Shown here one piece after another: positions 5,958 to 7,845 of a stretch of 7,845 bases of DNA. Each line of letters opens with the position of its first letter. The first letter of the stretch is position 1. Origin of the DNA: UBA7803 sp047920935 (GTDB taxonomy: Bacteria > Pseudomonadota > Gammaproteobacteria > Pseudomonadales > Azotimanducaceae); assembly GCA_047920935.1 (NCBI GenBank), contig JBLRXD010000212.1, positions 1-7,845 of the forward strand, given 5' to 3'. Under the pieces are notes generated by a model that ran no database searches, had not been told where the DNA came from, and worked only from the letters and a program-made list of their open reading frames with translations. A program made the position numbers and the translations under genes.

Positions 5958-5972
5958 GTTTGCCCTGCGGGT
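5958..5972 (+). repeat. 15-bp direct repeat, copy 1
   Basis: GTTTGCCCTGCGGGT occurs here and again, unchanged, 76 bp downstream at 6034-6048. Flanks differ (GTGCCGACG follows this copy's CTGCGG; GTAGTCGCG follows that of copy 2). Confidence 0.6.
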
Positions 5973-6033
5973 GCCGACGTGCCCGGATGCGCCAAAACGG
6001 CCCGTTTCCTGGCCAGCCCAGTCTCTTTTCTCT

Positions 6034-6048
6034 GTTTGCCCTGCGGGT
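6034..6048 (+). repeat. 15-bp direct repeat, copy 2
   Basis: Second exact copy of GTTTGCCCTGCGGGT. It is followed by GTCGCGGCGTCGAACCCTGC and a small hairpin at 6064-6079. The spacing and non-coding setting suggest a recombinase or regulator binding site, but a dispersed genomic repeat is also possible. Confidence 0.6.
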
Positions 6049-6063
6049 AGTCGCGGCGTCGAA

Positions 6064-6079
6064 CCCTGCATTTACAGGG
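6064..6079. repeat. Small hairpin next to repeat copy 2
   Basis: CCCTG (6064-6068) and CAGGG (6075-6079) flank CATTTA. On the minus strand the sequence just after it reads GGGTTCGACG, resembling a T-loop, but no tRNA stem forms around it. Function unknown. Confidence 0.4.
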
Positions 6080-6133
6080 AGTTGGCGCGGTCTTTCTGCG
6101 GTCAACCATGGCCACCGATTGGCCGCCAAACCG

Positions 6134-6580
6134 CTACGCATCGAACCCGTCGACCACCCGCCGCTGCGCGATCCAGTCCAGCGGCAACGGGTTGCGCTGG
6201 AACCAGATCAGGCTCATGCATCGCGGCTGAGTGCCCGCCAGGATGGTCTGAATGATGGCGGGCTCCAGCAGGGTCAGGCGCAGTAGTTCGTTCACCGTCG
6301 AGTGATGCAGACCTTCGCGCTGGGCGATGTCGGTCCCGCTGGCCACCACGCCGTCGTCGAGCAGTTGTTGCCAATAGAAGGCCTGCGCCAACGCTACCAG
6401 CATGGGACTGTCGAACTGGTTCCGCGTGGTGCTGCCTGCGCTCTCCCCGTCCGGCCGAATCACCACCTTGCGCACGCCGCGCTTGCGGATCTGCAGCGGG
6501 ATGAAGGTCGAGAGCTTCACGGCGCCGCCGTCCATGCGCTGTTGCACCGTGGCCGCGCCGAGTTTGCGTATTCGGCTCAT
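6134..6580 (-). CDS. Helix-turn-helix-like partner of the serine recombinase, function unknown
   Basis: A 148-residue protein with no assigned function that I can name. The first 45 residues are basic and strand-rich (MSRIRKLGAATVQQRMDGGA, then FIPLQIRKRGVRKVVIRPDG). The second half starts with a helix (LALAQAFYWQQLLDDG) and then a clear helix-turn-helix-like stretch, SGTDIAQREGLHHSTVNELL with RLTLLEP after it (about residues 81-107), similar in layout to ParB/KorB-type DNA-binding segments. It ends in a Trp/Pro-rich tail (IWFQRNPLPLDW). The ATG at 6580 overlaps the recombinase stop as ATGA, with GGAG at 6589-6592, so translation is coupled. Small HTH proteins are often found beside this class of recombinase, sometimes labelled as LacI regulators without good reason. 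A role in recombination direction or recombinase control is inferred. It runs toward ssrA. Confidence 0.82.
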   Translation of the reverse strand: MSRIRKLGAATVQQRMDGGAVKLSTFIPLQIRKRGVRKVVIRPDGESAGSTTRNQFDSPMLVALAQAFYWQQLLDDGVVASGTDIAQREGLHHSTVNELLRLTLLEPAIIQTILAGTQPRCMSLIWFQRNPLPLDWIAQRRVVDGFDA

Positions 6581-7845
6581 ACCGTCATCTCCACTGCCGC
6601 CAATTCCGCGCCGATGCTGGCGGGGCGCAGTTCGTCGATGAGTTCCACCCAGCCGGCGTCGCGCCAGAGAATCTCCAGTCCGTCGTCGCCGATCAGTACC
6701 CGCTCGATCAGCAGTTGCGCCAGGCGCCGCTGCTCGGCCGGAAACAGCGAGGGCCAGACGGCAGCGAGCTGGCGCATCGGCATCACCACTCGCGCCTGGT
6801 CGAGATCGAGGCCGCTTTCGCTTACCCGGTCCCACACCGCTTGCACGCTTTCCGGTGCGCGCAGCACCTGGCAGACCTGCTCGACCACCAGCGCCTCGAT
6901 GGATTCGGCCGGCAGGCTGCCGAAGTTGGAGGCGCCCGCCCCGAAGTGCCGATCCTTGCTCGGGGTGTAGTAGCGGTAGCACTGGCCCTTCTTGGTCGTG
7001 CGGGTCGGTATCAGCCGCTCCCCACTGGTCGTGAACAGCAGCCCGCGCAGCAGCGGCAAACCGCGCCCGTCGGTGGCGACCGCCGCGCGCCGTTCCTCGG
7101 CGGTCTGGGCCAGCACATCATGGGCGGACTGCCACTGTGCGCTGGTCAGGATCGGCGGATGCTGCCCCGGGTAATAGCGGCCCTTGTGGACGATCTCACC
7201 GAGGTACATGCGGTTGTGCAGCAGCTTGTAGATGGACTGCTTGCAGAAGGTGCGGCCCGTCTTGGTGCGGATGCCTTCGGCCGCGTAGCTGCGCACCATG
7301 TGCGTGGTCGAGCGGTCGCGGGCGAAGTCCGCAAAGATGCGCCGCACCACGGCAGCCTCGGCCTCGTTGACGATGAGCAGGCGGTTCTGCACGTCGTAAC
7401 CGAGCGGCAGCGGTCCGCCCATCCACATGCCCTTGGCCTTGCTGGCGGCGATCTTGTCGCGGATGCGCTCGCCAGTGACCTCGCGCTCGAACTGGGCGAA
7501 GGACAGCAGCACGTTCAGCATCAGCCGCCCCATCGAGGTGGCCGAGTTGATCTGCTGGGTAACCGCGCTGAAGCTGACGCCGCAGCGGTCGAACACTTCC
7601 ACCATACGTGCGAAGTCGGCAAGCGAGCGGCTGAGCCGGTCGATCTTGTAGACCACCACGATGTCGATGCGGCTGGCGTCGATGTCGGCCAGCAGACGCT
7701 TGAGCGCGGGACGCTCCATGTTGCCACCGGAGAAGCCACCGTCGTCGTAGTCATCCGCCACCGCGATCCAGCCCTCGTGCGTCTGGCTCCTGATGAAGGC
7801 GTGGCCGGCTTCCTTCTGCGCATCGATGGAGTTGAAGGACTGGTC
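6577..7845 (-). CDS. Large serine recombinase, N-terminus cut by window edge
   Basis: The frame is open to base 7845, so the GTG at 7761 is internal. The visible 422 residues lack the extreme N-terminus that carries the nucleophilic serine (RVS motif). The remaining catalytic-domain motifs are intact: FNSIDAQ, DDGGFSGGNMERPALKRLL, and YKIDRLSRS (about visible residues 66-74) with the active-site Arg, then SMGRLMLNVLLSFAQFERE leading into the long E helix (TGERIRDKIAASKAKGMWMGG). A recombinase domain follows (PLGYDV, SIYKLLHNRMYLGEIVHKG). The region that is usually a zinc ribbon reads GLLFTTSGERLIPTRTTKKG, then CYRYYTP, and lacks the paired cysteines. Such enzymes integrate and excise phages or genomic islands through short-core att sites. 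In relatives a DUF2924 gene often lies upstream, which would be outside the window. The stop overlaps the partner gene by 4 bp. Confidence 0.93.
   Translation of the reverse strand, partial: DQSFNSIDAQKEAGHAFIRSQTHEGWIAVADDYDDGGFSGGNMERPALKRLLADIDASRIDIVVVYKIDRLSRSLADFARMVEVFDRCGVSFSAVTQQINSATSMGRLMLNVLLSFAQFEREVTGERIRDKIAASKAKGMWMGGPLPLGYDVQNRLLIVNEAEAAVVRRIFADFARDRSTTHMVRSYAAEGIRTKTGRTFCKQSIYKLLHNRMYLGEIVHKGRYYPGQHPPILTSAQWQSAHDVLAQTAEERRAAVATDGRGLPLLRGLLFTTSGERLIPTRTTKKGQCYRYYTPSKDRHFGAGASNFGSLPAESIEALVVEQVCQVLRAPESVQAVWDRVSESGLDLDQARVVMPMRQLAAVWPSLFPAEQRRLAQLLIERVLIGDDGLEILWRDAGWVELIDELRPASIGAELAAVEMTV

Larger units (their letters stand above)
5924..6133. other. Non-coding structured gap between ssrA and the recombinase module
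   Basis: No convincing gene is seen in these 210 bp; the open frames crossing it run through the tmRNA or into other genes and look like GC-rich noise. It holds a GC-rich hairpin (5933-5949), two copies of a 15-bp direct repeat (5958-5972 and 6034-6048), an inverted pair CCGGGC/GCCCGG (5952-5957 and 5981-5986) and a small hairpin (6064-6079). It lies between two convergent transcription units, at the likely edge of a mobile element, so an attachment site or the element's end may be here. Confidence 0.5.

Noticed and set aside
6055..6085. T-arm-like sequence (GGGTTCGAC on the minus strand) as a tRNA remnant
   Set aside because: The flanking bases do not form the 5-bp T-stem or an acceptor stem.
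5846..6286. Plus-strand frame starting inside the tmRNA (146 codons), and minus-strand frames at 5802-6141
   Set aside because: They run through the tmRNA tRNA-like domain, its terminator and non-coding hairpins; no domain pattern or ribosome site.
1..7845. CRISPR array, rRNA, ordinary tRNA or insertion-sequence ends
   Set aside because: No regularly spaced repeats, rRNA signatures, cloverleaf other than the tmRNA tRNA-like domain, or transposase with terminal inverted repeats was seen.

Overview
The window looks like a high-G+C gammaproteobacterial chromosome. The evidence is a one-piece tmRNA whose tag reads ANDENYALAA (the enterobacterial/gammaproteobacterial form), the xseB-ispA gene pair, and GC-rich third codon positions throughout. 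I cannot name a genus.

Layout. (1) 1-714, plus strand: the C-terminal half of a YfcC/DcuC-type membrane transporter, cut by the left edge. (2) 726-2527, minus strand: a two-gene unit of a TetR-family repressor and a group A FAD monooxygenase, joined by an ATGA stop/start overlap. An array of GTTCA/TGAAC half-sites precedes it. Its 3' end converges on the transporter with 11 bp between the stop codons. (3) 2607-4012, minus strand: an operon of a small unrecognised (possibly winged-helix) gene, xseB (exonuclease VII small subunit) and ispA (farnesyl diphosphate synthase). The dxs gene that often follows ispA is absent. (4) 4068-5401, minus strand: a secreted or periplasmic TPR/Sel1-repeat protein split by a -1 frameshift. 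The switch falls exactly on a slippery-type heptamer, G GGT TTG. (5) 5529-5885, plus strand: ssrA (tmRNA) followed by a strong intrinsic terminator. (6) 5924-6133: a non-coding stretch with hairpins and a 15-bp direct repeat. (7) 6134-7845, minus strand: a large serine recombinase, cut by the right edge and so lacking its N-terminus, overlapping by ATGA with a 148-residue helix-turn-helix-like partner. This is probably the edge of a mobile element lying next to ssrA.

How the parts work together. The xseB-ispA operon is housekeeping: DNA repair plus isoprenoid chain elongation. The TetR-monooxygenase pair looks like a self-regulated accessory oxidation or detoxification unit. tmRNA rescues stalled ribosomes, and its locus is a common landing site for integrating elements, which fits the recombinase module beside it. 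The least explained items are the recombinase partner protein, the structured gap between ssrA and that module, the exact position of the Sel1-gene frameshift, and the small gene ahead of xseB.
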